Assembly: GCA_964439885.1 (NCBI GenBank)
Contig: CAYTPE010000046.1
Coordinates: 1-9,252 of the forward strand
Source: CAYTPE01 sp964439885
Lineage (GTDB): Bacteria > Patescibacteriota > Patescibacteriia > Magasanikbacterales > GWA2-37-8
Direction of reading: 5' to 3'
Length of the DNA stretch: 9,252 bases
Part shown: in pieces, positions 1 to 6,663 of the stretch
How positions within the stretch are numbered: the first letter of the stretch is position 1
How the letters are laid out: every line of letters starts with the position of its first letter
Position numbers and translations under genes: made by a program
Notes under the pieces: model-generated
What the model saw: only the letters and a program-made list of their open reading frames with translations
What the model was told of the DNA's origin: nothing
Databases searched by the model: none

Positions 1-1097
1 CCGCTCGTCAGGGCGACCCGGGCGAAACGCAATTCTTTTTGTCGACCGAAGACGACCTCATGCGTATTTTTGCCGGTGATCGTATGAAGAAGGTAATGCA
101 GATGATGAACATTCCCGACGACATGCCTATCGAGCAGGGGACGATTACCAAGCTCATCGAAAGCGCGCAAAAAAAAGTAGAAGGCTTCCATTTCGATACG
201 CGTAAACATTTGCTCGAATACGATGATGTTATTAATCGTCATCGTGAAGTGATTTACGCTCGTCGCCGAGCTATTCTCGAAGCATTCGCGCGCGAGATTG
301 CCGAAACACCGAGCATCATGCCCACCGCCGAGGGCGACAAAACACTCCGCCAGATGATTGCCGATATGGTTGAAGCCGAGATTGAAGCGGTCGTATCGTT
401 CCATACCAACGCCGAGAGCCGAGGTGATTGGAATATGCGGGAAATATGTGAAACCATCCAAACTATTTTCCCGCTTAGCGAAGAAAACAAAAAAACACTG
501 CTCGATTTCGGTGTGGCAAATAGTGGAAAAATGGAGGCCGTACAAGAGCGTACTCATATTATTGAATTTTTAACCGGTTTGGCACGGGCGAAATACGATG
601 AATTGCTTGTGCAAAAGGCACCGGACCCACGGATTGTGGTGGAGCTTGAAAAACAAGTGCTCTTGCGTTCGATTGATAACTTATGGGTAGAGCATCTTGT
701 TGCTATCGACTATCTACGAACAGGTATTGGTCTGCGTGGTTATGGTCAGCGCGATCCGCTGGTGGAATACAAAAAAGAAACATATCGCATGTTCAATGAA
801 TTACTTGGTCTGATCCAAAAGGAAGTGGTCTACAGTATCTATAAGATGAGCCTGGGCATACAGCTCGCGCCAAGCGTGATGCAAAAAGGTAACCTTATCT
901 TACGCGGTGGCGAGCTGAATGTAGCCGATTTCGGTTCACACGCCGGGCCTCAAGGAGGCGCGTCTGGCAAACCAGCCGCGATGGCGCAGTTTGCACCGAC
1001 GCCCAAAGCAACCACACCCGACGGTAACAAAATAGGCCGCAATGATCCGTGCTACTGCGGCAGTGGAAAGAAGTATAAACAGTGTCATGGGAAGTAA
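1..1097 (+). CDS. secA: Protein translocase ATPase SecA, C-terminal part (5' end outside window)
   Basis: SecA is the cytosolic motor ATPase that pushes preproteins through SecYEG. The frame is open from the window edge (first complete codon at base 3), so the true start lies upstream and about 364 residues are visible. The protein enters at the end of the second nucleotide-binding domain with ARQGDPGETQFFLSTEDDLM, the tail of the GRSGRQGDPG motif. The helical scaffold follows with FDTRKHLLEYDDVINRHRE. The stretch HLVAIDYLRTGIGLRGYGQR then matches the classical SecA C-terminal scaffold/IRA1 region. A variable Gly/Ala/Pro linker leads to a zinc-binding SEC-C tail, GRNDPCYCGSGKKYKQCHGK, with its Cys-X-Cys and Cys-His ligands; in known SecAs this tail binds SecB or ribosomes. 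The TTG at 39 is an internal Leu codon, not a start. Gene order with secDF downstream fits a Sec export cluster. Identification is secure. Confidence 0.97.
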   Translation, partial: ARQGDPGETQFFLSTEDDLMRIFAGDRMKKVMQMMNIPDDMPIEQGTITKLIESAQKKVEGFHFDTRKHLLEYDDVINRHREVIYARRRAILEAFAREIAETPSIMPTAEGDKTLRQMIADMVEAEIEAVVSFHTNAESRGDWNMREICETIQTIFPLSEENKKTLLDFGVANSGKMEAVQERTHIIEFLTGLARAKYDELLVQKAPDPRIVVELEKQVLLRSIDNLWVEHLVAIDYLRTGIGLRGYGQRDPLVEYKKETYRMFNELLGLIQKEVVYSIYKMSLGIQLAPSVMQKGNLILRGGELNVADFGSHAGPQGGASGKPAAMAQFAPTPKATTPDGNKIGRNDPCYCGSGKKYKQCHGK

Positions 1098-1162
1098 AGC
1101 ATTATCTGCAAAATTTTATGAGAGAGTTTGGAGATAATTCAAAAAATGAATCAGGTATTAAG

Positions 1163-1690
1163 ATGGCCGATTTAAATTTTGCGCACGTACCTTGGCGTGC
1201 GGTGAATGTCCAAGACCCTGAATTGGGGACTGTCAGAGCTAGGGCTGACGTGCCAGTTGATTTTGATGGTATTTCCTACGGGTGTTCACTTGTTGAGACA
1301 GAACGGGACAAAATGGTAAAAGTATTCTTTTCGATTACCCCTCCTCAGTTGCCAGAAAAAAGACTTATTCATGGTTGTGCTGCCTTTGATTTAGAATCAA
1401 AAAAATTTGTAAAAGCAACCGCTTCAATACAAAAACACTCTGATCCAGAGTTCACTTTGCCCGCAGGATCGGGAATGGCTATGTATCAAAAATTGCTTGA
1501 CTGTATGCAGCCAAAAGCCAATGAGTTACAACGAACTATTCAACATGTTGTTTCTCATGATACCGACCTCGGTCTCTCCGAAACCAAGTGGGACTCGCTA
1601 TTTGCTCCGACGCTCAAAGCTCGAGGATACCACGAAATTAATCAGGGCCTCTGGAAACGAGAGTATGTACCCGAAACGATGAGCTTGTAA
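1163..1690 (+). CDS. Hypothetical protein, about 175 residues
   Basis: I do not recognise this protein. From the ATG at 1163 it encodes MADLNFAHVPWRAVNVQD and onward, 175 residues with no signal peptide or membrane segment, so it is probably cytosolic. The N-terminal two thirds look beta-rich with short charged turns. The C-terminal third (from about residue 110) looks helical and contains LGLSETKWDSLF and RGYHEINQGLWKREY. I chose 1163 because a weak AGG lies 7 nt upstream. An in-frame ATG at 1118 would add 15 residues without an SD. A GTG at 1082 would overlap the SEC-C codons of secA and is unlikely. It starts 65 nt after secA with no terminator visible between them, so co-transcription is plausible, while a good promoter after its stop separates it from secD. 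Codon use is somewhat more A/T-rich than in the Sec genes. A regulatory or accessory role in export would only be a guess from position. Confidence 0.75.
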   Translation: MADLNFAHVPWRAVNVQDPELGTVRARADVPVDFDGISYGCSLVETERDKMVKVFFSITPPQLPEKRLIHGCAAFDLESKKFVKATASIQKHSDPEFTLPAGSGMAMYQKLLDCMQPKANELQRTIQHVVSHDTDLGLSETKWDSLFAPTLKARGYHEINQGLWKREYVPETMSL

Positions 1691-1708
1691 ACACACATTT
1701 CTATCCAC

Positions 1709-1737
1709 TTGCCAAAAACAAGCAAACCAGTTAAAAT
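1709..1737 (+). promoter_or_regulatory. Sigma70-type promoter for secDF
   Basis: TTGCCA at 1709-1714 and TAAAAT at 1732-1737 are separated by exactly 17 bp. Each hexamer is close to consensus (TTGACA/TATAAT). The predicted start of transcription near 1744 gives a leader of about 60 nt before the secD ATG at 1804. It lies just after the stop of the preceding hypothetical gene, where a new transcription unit is expected. Confidence 0.6.
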
Positions 1738-1763
1738 CATCGCACTTTCAAAGGTAATGGAGG

Positions 1764-1798
1764 TTTAGAATTTAGAGATTAGTATTTAGAGTTTTTCA
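1764..1798 (+). repeat. Heptad A/T-rich tandem array upstream of secD
   Basis: Consecutive 7-bp units read TTTAGAA, TTTAGAG, ATTAGTA, TTTAGAG, TTTTTCA. Three TTTAGA cores start at 1764, 1771 and 1785, exactly in 7-bp register. The array occupies the 5' leader between the predicted transcription start and the secD start codon, where an SD would usually sit; the only GGAGG (near 1758) is about 40 nt from the ATG. Similar short A/T repeats are, from memory, frequent in Parcubacteria intergenic DNA. Function unknown. Confidence 0.6.
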
Positions 1799-1803
1799 CT
1801 TAT

Positions 1804-3849
1804 ATGGCTCAAAAGCAACGGACTGTTAGCTCAAAAACACCTACTCGATCGCAGTTGCGCACCCGCGCGCTGGTGCTCGGTATCTTCGCCTTATTGTGTT
1901 TGGTAGTGGTTGTGCCCGCCCAAACCAATCGTGGTATCAACTGGATAAATAAGAAAGCCAATATCGGCATCCCTACCATTCCGACCAAAGGGTTCAACCT
2001 TGGTTTAGATTTGCAGGGTGGTGCCCATCTTATCTACCAAGCCAAGACCGATTCGATCGCTGCTGGTGATCGCGCTGCTTCGGTGGAAGGCGTGCGCGAT
2101 GTGATTGAGCGTCGTGTCCGCGGCGGTCTCGGTGTCACCGAACCACTGGTACAGACAACCCACGTAGGGCAAGATTATCGTATTATTGTCGATTTGCCTG
2201 GAGTTGCTTCTACCACTGAAGCAATTAAACTCATCGGCGAAACACCGATTTTGGATTTTAAAGAAGAAAATAACGTACCACCACGCGAACTCACTGCCGC
2301 TGAAAAGAAACAGATGGATACCTTCAATACCGCCGCGCAGAAAAAAGCTGCCGCCGCGCTCAAAGCGCTTCGGAGTGGAATGAAATTTGAAGATGTGGTT
2401 GCCACCTATACTGAAGATGATAAAAGTAAAAATAATGGCGGTGATCTCGGTTTTATCACGCAAGAAATTTATCCCGAACTTTACGCTTGGGCCAGCACGC
2501 ATAAAGATGGCGACACGAGCGATGTCGTAAAAAGCTATAACGGTCTTAACATCGTTAAGCGTATCGCCGAGCAGAATGGCGAAAAAGAAGTAACCGCTTC
2601 GCACTTACTTATTTGTTACCAAGGAGCCACTGGCTGCACTGCTACGACCACCAAAGCCGAAGCGTTGGCCAAAATTAACGACCTCAAAAAACAAGCTACA
2701 CCGCAAAACTTCACCGAATTAGTTAAGAAAAATTCAACCGAACCAGGCGCGTCAACCGGCGGTGGTGATTTGGGCTCCTTCACCAAGGGAAAGATGGTAT
2801 CAACTTTCGAAAACGCCGTGTGGGACGCCCCGTCTGCTACCATTATTGGTCCGGTTGAAACAGAATTTGGTTATCATCTTATCTATAAACGCGGAGAAGA
2901 TTTCAAGAAACAGTATCATGTTGCTCGTGTCTTCGTGAAAACCGAAAGCAAAACTGATATTGTGCCTCCGTCCGAGCCGTGGAAGTCAACCGGTCTGTCT
3001 GGTAAACAACTCAAACGTGCAGAGGTGGCCGAAGATCCACGTACCGGCCAGATACAGGTAAGCTTACAATTCGACAACGAAGGTACTAAACTTTTTGCTG
3101 ATATTACTACCCGCAACGCAGGTAAACAGGTAGCTATCTACCTCGATAATCAGCCCATTAGCATTCCTCGAGTTAATGAACCGATCACCTCAGGCAATGC
3201 GGTGATTACCGGCAGCTTCAGCTATGCCGAAGCTCGACTTTTGGCACAACGTCTCAACTCCGGCGCGCTTCCTGTGCCGGTGGAACTCCTCAGCCAGGAA
3301 AAAGTAGATGCCACGCTCGGTATGGATTCCCTTACCAAGAGTTTTGACGCTGGTTTGGCCGGTCTCATTCTCGTCATGCTTTTCATGATCATCTACTATC
3401 GTTTACCAGGTTTCCTCTCCGTGATTTCGCTGGCCATGTACGCCGTGCTTAACTTAGCCTTCTTCAAAGTAGTCGGTGTGACTCTCACACTCTCTGGTAT
3501 CGCTGGCTTTATTCTTTCCATCGGTATGGCGGTTGATGCTAATGTGCTCGTGTTTGAACGTCTCAAAGAAGAGCTGCGCTCCGGCAAAAGTCTCCTCAGC
3601 GCTATGGAAGAGTCCTTCGTGCGCGCCTGGCCCTCCATTCGAGACGGCCATGTGACCACGCTTATTAGTTGTATTTTGCTCATGTGGTTTGGTAGCGGTT
3701 TTATCCAAGGCTTCGCTACGGTACTTGCCACTGGCACGCTCGTTAGTTTGTTCACTGCCATTACCGTTACCCGTACTATTATGCGTTTGGTCTTCCCGTG
3801 GTTTGGCGACAAAGCCAACGCCTTATTCCTTGGTTATAAAAAACAGTAA
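1804..3849 (+). CDS. secD: Protein translocase subunit SecD with inserted parvulin (PpiC) prolyl-isomerase domains
   Basis: SecD pairs with SecF at SecYEG and uses the proton gradient to pull preproteins out on the trans side. The 681-residue product has a first membrane helix at about 22-40, then the P1 base with FNLGLDLQGGAHLIYQ (64-79) and LIGETPILDFKEE (143-155). About 220 extra residues (155-375) follow. Residues 186-254 resemble the last two thirds of a parvulin domain (SGMKFEDVVATYTEDD, GGDLGFI) but lack the first His strand. Residues 262-363 look like a complete parvulin: ASHLLI with H267, GGGDLGSF, GKMVSTFENA with M331 and F335, and GPVETEFGYHLI with H358. P1 then resumes (STGLSGKQLKRAEV; SGALPVPVEL), followed by five more membrane helices carrying GMAVDANVLVFERLKEELRS with the conserved D578. 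In the usual DANxTTLI motif the Asn is His (DGHVTTLI, H616). Ordinary SecD proteins have no prolyl-isomerase domain. secF follows after 2 bp. SecD identity is secure; isomerase activity is inferred. Confidence 0.96.
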   Translation: MAQKQRTVSSKTPTRSQLRTRALVLGIFALLCLVVVVPAQTNRGINWINKKANIGIPTIPTKGFNLGLDLQGGAHLIYQAKTDSIAAGDRAASVEGVRDVIERRVRGGLGVTEPLVQTTHVGQDYRIIVDLPGVASTTEAIKLIGETPILDFKEENNVPPRELTAAEKKQMDTFNTAAQKKAAAALKALRSGMKFEDVVATYTEDDKSKNNGGDLGFITQEIYPELYAWASTHKDGDTSDVVKSYNGLNIVKRIAEQNGEKEVTASHLLICYQGATGCTATTTKAEALAKINDLKKQATPQNFTELVKKNSTEPGASTGGGDLGSFTKGKMVSTFENAVWDAPSATIIGPVETEFGYHLIYKRGEDFKKQYHVARVFVKTESKTDIVPPSEPWKSTGLSGKQLKRAEVAEDPRTGQIQVSLQFDNEGTKLFADITTRNAGKQVAIYLDNQPISIPRVNEPITSGNAVITGSFSYAEARLLAQRLNSGALPVPVELLSQEKVDATLGMDSLTKSFDAGLAGLILVMLFMIIYYRLPGFLSVISLAMYAVLNLAFFKVVGVTLTLSGIAGFILSIGMAVDANVLVFERLKEELRSGKSLLSAMEESFVRAWPSIRDGHVTTLISCILLMWFGSGFIQGFATVLATGTLVSLFTAITVTRTIMRLVFPWFGDKANALFLGYKKQ

Positions 3850-3851
3850 GT

Positions 3852-4760
3852 ATGAGAAAGATTCCTTTCATTAAATATTCCAATGTTTGGTTCGTACTCA
3901 GCGGCGCCATCATGGTGCTTGCTATAGCCGCACTGTTTGTATGGGGTCTCAAATTTGGCATCGACTTCACCGGCGGCAGTTTGCTTGAGGTGTCTTTCTC
4001 CGGCACGCGCCCTGATACGACAGCGGTGGCCAATACACTTGAATCACTCGATTTGAAAGACAATGTGATTCAAAAAAGTGGTGACAGCAAGCTCATTATT
4101 CGTACCAACTATTTGGGAGAGGATCAGCATCAAGCGGTGCTCAAAAAATTGCGTGAAACCTACACCACAGCGAGCAGCACCATGCAAGAAGAACAATTTC
4201 AGACTATCGGCGGCCTGGTGAGCGCCCAGCTGCGCCAACGCGCTATTTGGGCTGTCATCTTGGTAAACCTTGCGATCATTGCCTATGTGGCATACGCGTT
4301 CCGTAAAGTGTCTCGACCGATTGCTAGTTGGAAATATGGCGCGCTCGCGATTGTAGCTTTGGCGCACGATATTCTGGTCGTGCTGGGTGCGTTCGCCGTA
4401 CTTGGACATTTTCTCGGCATCGAAGTCGGCATTGATTTTGTGGTAGCGCTCCTCACGGTGCTCGGCTATTCCGTTACCGATACGATCGTGGTGTACGATC
4501 GTATCAGAGAAAATCTCTTGCATCATAACGCGGTTGATTTTGCCGAAACGGTTAATACCGGTTTAAATGATACGTTAATGCGATCGATCAATACCACCCT
4601 TACAGTGCTTCTTCCGCTCTTCGCGCTCTTGTACTTTGGTGGTGCCAGCATCCACAGCTTTGCCTTAGCACTATTTATTGGTATGGCGAGTGGTGCTTAT
4701 TCTTCCATCTTCATCGCTAGCCCACTGTTGGTAACGGTAGAAAGATGGCAGCGCCGGTAG
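3852..4760 (+). CDS. secF: Protein translocase subunit SecF
   Basis: SecF is the smaller half of the proton-driven SecDF pulling complex. The 302-residue length is normal for the family. Membrane helix 1 (about 12-33) is followed by the hallmark FGIDFTGGSLLEVSF (35-49), a small extracytoplasmic P4 domain (about 50-120), and then five helices from residue 130. Conserved segments are AHDILVVLGAFAVLG (171-185), GYSVTDTIVVYDRIREN (205-221, with D210 in the proton-path position) and MRSINTTLTVLLPLFALL (243-260). The last helix ends in SGAYSSIFIASPLL. The ATG is 2 bp after the secD stop and no Shine-Dalgarno is visible, so translation is probably coupled to secD. No domain insertion or defect is seen, in contrast to its SecD partner. 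Confidence 0.97.
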   Translation: MRKIPFIKYSNVWFVLSGAIMVLAIAALFVWGLKFGIDFTGGSLLEVSFSGTRPDTTAVANTLESLDLKDNVIQKSGDSKLIIRTNYLGEDQHQAVLKKLRETYTTASSTMQEEQFQTIGGLVSAQLRQRAIWAVILVNLAIIAYVAYAFRKVSRPIASWKYGALAIVALAHDILVVLGAFAVLGHFLGIEVGIDFVVALLTVLGYSVTDTIVVYDRIRENLLHHNAVDFAETVNTGLNDTLMRSINTTLTVLLPLFALLYFGGASIHSFALALFIGMASGAYSSIFIASPLLVTVERWQRR

Positions 4761-4792
4761 AACCTGCACTCGAAAACTCATTCTATTCTCTC

Positions 4793-4817
4793 AAAGACGC
4801 TTTACCGGCGTCTTTTT
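4793..4817 (+). terminator. Rho-independent terminator after secF
   Basis: AAAGACGC (4793-4800) pairs perfectly with GCGTCTTT (4808-4815) around a 7-nt loop, and the U-tract runs to 4817. It lies 32 nt after the secF stop and closes the secDF transcription unit. Confidence 0.85.
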
Positions 4818-4839
4818 GATGCACTCAAGCGCTTGTTTG

Positions 4840-4868
4840 TTTAATTATACGGGCTAATATGCTATACT
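4840..4868 (+). promoter_or_regulatory. Extended -10 promoter for the 60-aa gene and downstream gene
   Basis: TATACT at 4863-4868 is preceded by TGC (4860-4862), an extended -10 element. A weak -35, TTTAAT (4840-4845), lies 17 bp upstream. It follows the secF terminator, and the predicted leader is about 55 nt to the ATG at 4930. A second A/T hexamer (TAATAC, 4871-4876) could also act as a -10. Confidence 0.55.
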
Positions 4869-4880
4869 GATAATACCTGA

Positions 4881-4906
4881 TTGTATGGGTACATCCTACA
4901 ATTTTT
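4881..4906 (+). other. Small hairpin plus T-run in the leader (possible attenuator)
   Basis: TTGTA (4881-4885) pairs with TACAA (4897-4901) and GG with CC inside, with one bulged T and a 6-nt loop containing GTAC. Five T residues follow at 4902-4906. The structure sits between the predicted transcription start and the ATG at 4930. The stem is short and A/T-rich, so it is a weak candidate. Confidence 0.22.
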
Positions 4907-4929
4907 CATTCACTCAATAATCTTTTTAT

Positions 4930-5112
4930 ATGAATGATACCGTCGTCCGCCATTTGGTATCGGCGCTCGCGTGTATTGTCTGCCTCATGGCGTATGTGAG
5001 TGGCTATTTTTCGGGCCAGCATGGCTGGTGGTGGACCGGGGCGGCGTTGTTTGTGGTCTATGGATTTGTGTATAAAGTGATGGATGTGGGGGGGCACGGA
5101 GGACACCATTAA
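4930..5112 (+). CDS. Small two-helix membrane protein with His-rich C-terminus
   Basis: This is a 60-residue hypothetical protein. A first hydrophobic helix spans about residues 8-28 (SALACIVCLMAYVSGYF). A short SGQHG turn follows, then a second helix at about 33-51 beginning with a Trp run (WWWTGAALFVVYGFVYK). It ends in DVGGHGGHH, a Gly/His tail that could bind a metal ion; that is inference only. The ATG is the only reasonable start and has no Shine-Dalgarno. A promoter lies at 4840-4868. The next gene begins 99 nt downstream with no terminator between, so the two are probably co-transcribed; that gene also has an N-terminal membrane helix and Gly/His-rich runs. The coding case rests on the promoter, the organised two-helix hydropathy and the context. 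I do not recognise the family. Confidence 0.7.
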   Translation: MNDTVVRHLVSALACIVCLMAYVSGYFSGQHGWWWTGAALFVVYGFVYKVMDVGGHGGHH

Positions 5113-5120
5113 CGTGTTAA

Positions 5121-5148
5121 TTTTCAATTTCAAATTTCCAATTTCCAA
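5121..5148 (+). repeat. Heptad A/T-rich tandem array between the two membrane-protein genes
   Basis: Four consecutive 7-bp units read TTTTCAA, TTTCAAA, TTTCCAA, TTTCCAA. The unit length matches the array before secD (1764-1798) but the unit sequence differs. It occupies most of the spacer directly after the stop of the 60-residue gene. Confidence 0.6.
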
Positions 5149-5155
5149 TTGAAGT

Positions 5156-5168
5156 GTCGCTGCGCGAC
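5156..5168 (+). repeat. Short GC palindrome beside the heptad array
   Basis: GTCGC (5156-5160) and GCGAC (5164-5168) form a perfect 5-bp stem around TGC. No T-run follows, so it is not an intrinsic terminator. Its place beside the heptads suggests one composite intergenic repeat module. The rest of the spacer, to 5211, shows no convincing promoter or Shine-Dalgarno. Confidence 0.45.
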
Positions 5169-5211
5169 CATAAAAATGAAGATTGGATAGTCAGTTTGTG
5201 AATAATTTCCC

Positions 5212-6630
5212 ATGTCACTCGAGCTATTTGGAGCGACAATTGATCTCAGTTTTTGGCAAAGTTTTTTAAACTCAGACCCGGTGAACCAGGCGATTATTTT
5301 GTTTACTATTGGCGGTTGGCTGGTGTTCGCGTACGTGTTTATCAAAACGGGTGCCGACCTATGGGCTGACTATCGCCATGCCACCAAAAACGGCAATCAG
5401 TGGCAGTGGGTGGTGCTCGCGGTGGATGTGCCGGCTCTGTTTATTCAGACGCCAAAAGCCGTAGAGCAAATCTTTGCCCATTTGAGTGGTGCGGCGATGC
5501 ATCAGGATGTGGCCGGTAAGTTTTGGCACGGCAAAAAACAAAAGCATTTTAGTTTTGAAATAGTGAGTATTGAAGGATATATTCAGTTCCTGGTTCGCAC
5601 CGAAGCTGAATATCGCGACCTGCTCGAAGCCGCAGTGTACGCGCAGTATCCCGAAGCCGAAATTACCGAAGTAGAGGATTATGTAGATAATATCCCGAGC
5701 GCGTACCCGCATAGCGAATATAACATGATGGGCGTTGAGTTCAAGTTGGCACAGCCCGATGCGTATCCTATCCGTACCTACGAAGAGTTTGAATACAGCT
5801 TGAGTAAAGACGCGGTATTTAGCGACCCCATGGCCGCGCTTTTGGAAAACTTTTCACGCATTGGTCATGGTGAAAATCTATGGATGCATATTATCATCGA
5901 GCCAACCTCGAGTGGTTGGAAGGAAAAGGGGATAGAGCTTGCCAAAGAACTTATGGGTGGTGGAGGAGGCCACGGGCACGGCCATGGTGGCGGTGGCGCG
6001 CTCGGACTCATCAGCTCTATGCTCGGATTCTTTACCAATATACTCACGGGCATTATTCAATGGAATTTTGAAGGCGGGCATGGCCACGAAGAAGAGAAGG
6101 CAGCTAAAGTCGAGCTGACGCCTGGTACCAAAAAAACAGTGGAAGCAATCGAAAAAAAGATTGGCAAAATTGGATTCAAAAGCAAAATCCGTTTTTTGTA
6201 CGCGGCGCGCAAAGAAGTATTTCACCCTAACAAATGTATTGAAGGTGTGATTGGCGCGATGAATCAATTCCATGATATGAACCACAACGCGCTTGTGCCC
6301 TACATGACTACGCACGCGCATTATGACCGTACGCATAAAAAGAGCACCGCTCTGCAGAATGGTTTCGTAAAAGTATTTAAAAAACGAAAAACAAAATGGA
6401 AGAAGTGCGATGGTTATATTTTGAACATTGAAGAACTTGCTACCATTTGGCACTTCCCATTACCGTTTGTGAAGACGCCACTGCTTGCCAAAGCCGGCTA
6501 CAAGCGCGCCGAGCCTCCGTCAGGTTTGCCTACGGAAATGCTCGAGAGCCCGCTCAAACGCAAGGGCGAAGAAACCGCTGCCGCGCCCGAAGCACACGAT
6601 GCGCCTCCCGAAGAATTACCCTATGCATAA
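5212..6630 (+). CDS. Membrane-anchored CPR-type protein (DUF8128-like), with Gly/His-rich loops
   Basis: The product has 472 residues: a membrane helix at about 26-45 (QAIILFTIGGWLVFAYVFIK), then a large soluble region. Segments I recall from a family widespread in CPR genomes (annotated DUF8128, or found beside VirB4/TraG-like ATPase genes) are FSFEIVSIEGYIQFLVRT (113-130), AAVYAQYPEAEITEVEDY (140-157), IRTYEEFEYSL (187-197) and SDPMAALLENFSRI (204-217). The C-terminal half adds KIGFKSKIRFLYAARKEVF (319-337), the ILNIEELATIWHFPLP block (403-418) and KRAEPPSGLPTE (431-442). Two Gly/His-rich runs at 249-263 and 288-292 flank a hydrophobic stretch (263-283) that could be a second membrane or amphipathic segment. 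The tail is acidic and Pro/Ala-rich. In that family the partner is often a conjugation-like ATPase; none follows here, because a terminator and a convergent gene come next. The start is fixed by a TAA at 5203-5205. Family assignment is by recall; the function is unknown, possibly in DNA or macromolecule transfer. Confidence 0.85.
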   Translation: MSLELFGATIDLSFWQSFLNSDPVNQAIILFTIGGWLVFAYVFIKTGADLWADYRHATKNGNQWQWVVLAVDVPALFIQTPKAVEQIFAHLSGAAMHQDVAGKFWHGKKQKHFSFEIVSIEGYIQFLVRTEAEYRDLLEAAVYAQYPEAEITEVEDYVDNIPSAYPHSEYNMMGVEFKLAQPDAYPIRTYEEFEYSLSKDAVFSDPMAALLENFSRIGHGENLWMHIIIEPTSSGWKEKGIELAKELMGGGGGHGHGHGGGGALGLISSMLGFFTNILTGIIQWNFEGGHGHEEEKAAKVELTPGTKKTVEAIEKKIGKIGFKSKIRFLYAARKEVFHPNKCIEGVIGAMNQFHDMNHNALVPYMTTHAHYDRTHKKSTALQNGFVKVFKKRKTKWKKCDGYILNIEELATIWHFPLPFVKTPLLAKAGYKRAEPPSGLPTEMLESPLKRKGEETAAAPEAHDAPPEELPYA

Positions 6631-6663
6631 AAAGACGTCACCCGTGGGTGGCGTCTTTTTTTT
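6629..6663 (+). terminator. Bidirectional terminator between convergent genes
   Basis: The left arm 6629-6642 pairs with the right arm 6647-6660, with one T-G wobble at 6638/6651 and a CGTG loop. Eight T residues end the plus-strand transcript (6656-6663), and five A residues at 6629-6633 give a U-tract on the minus strand. The hairpin begins inside the plus-strand stop codon and also encodes the last residues (DATHG) and TGA of the dus gene. Confidence 0.88.

Noticed and set aside
1082..1162. GTG start at 1082 for the hypothetical gene after secA
   Set aside because: It would overlap the SEC-C codons of secA, has no SD, and the added residues look like chance translation.
2005..2604. Long minus-strand open frame opposite secD
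   Set aside because: It lies wholly inside secD coding sequence, which has clear family motifs; its translation shows no recognisable domain.
5156..5168. Palindrome taken as a terminator between the 60-aa gene and the next gene
   Set aside because: The stem is only 5 bp and no T-run follows.
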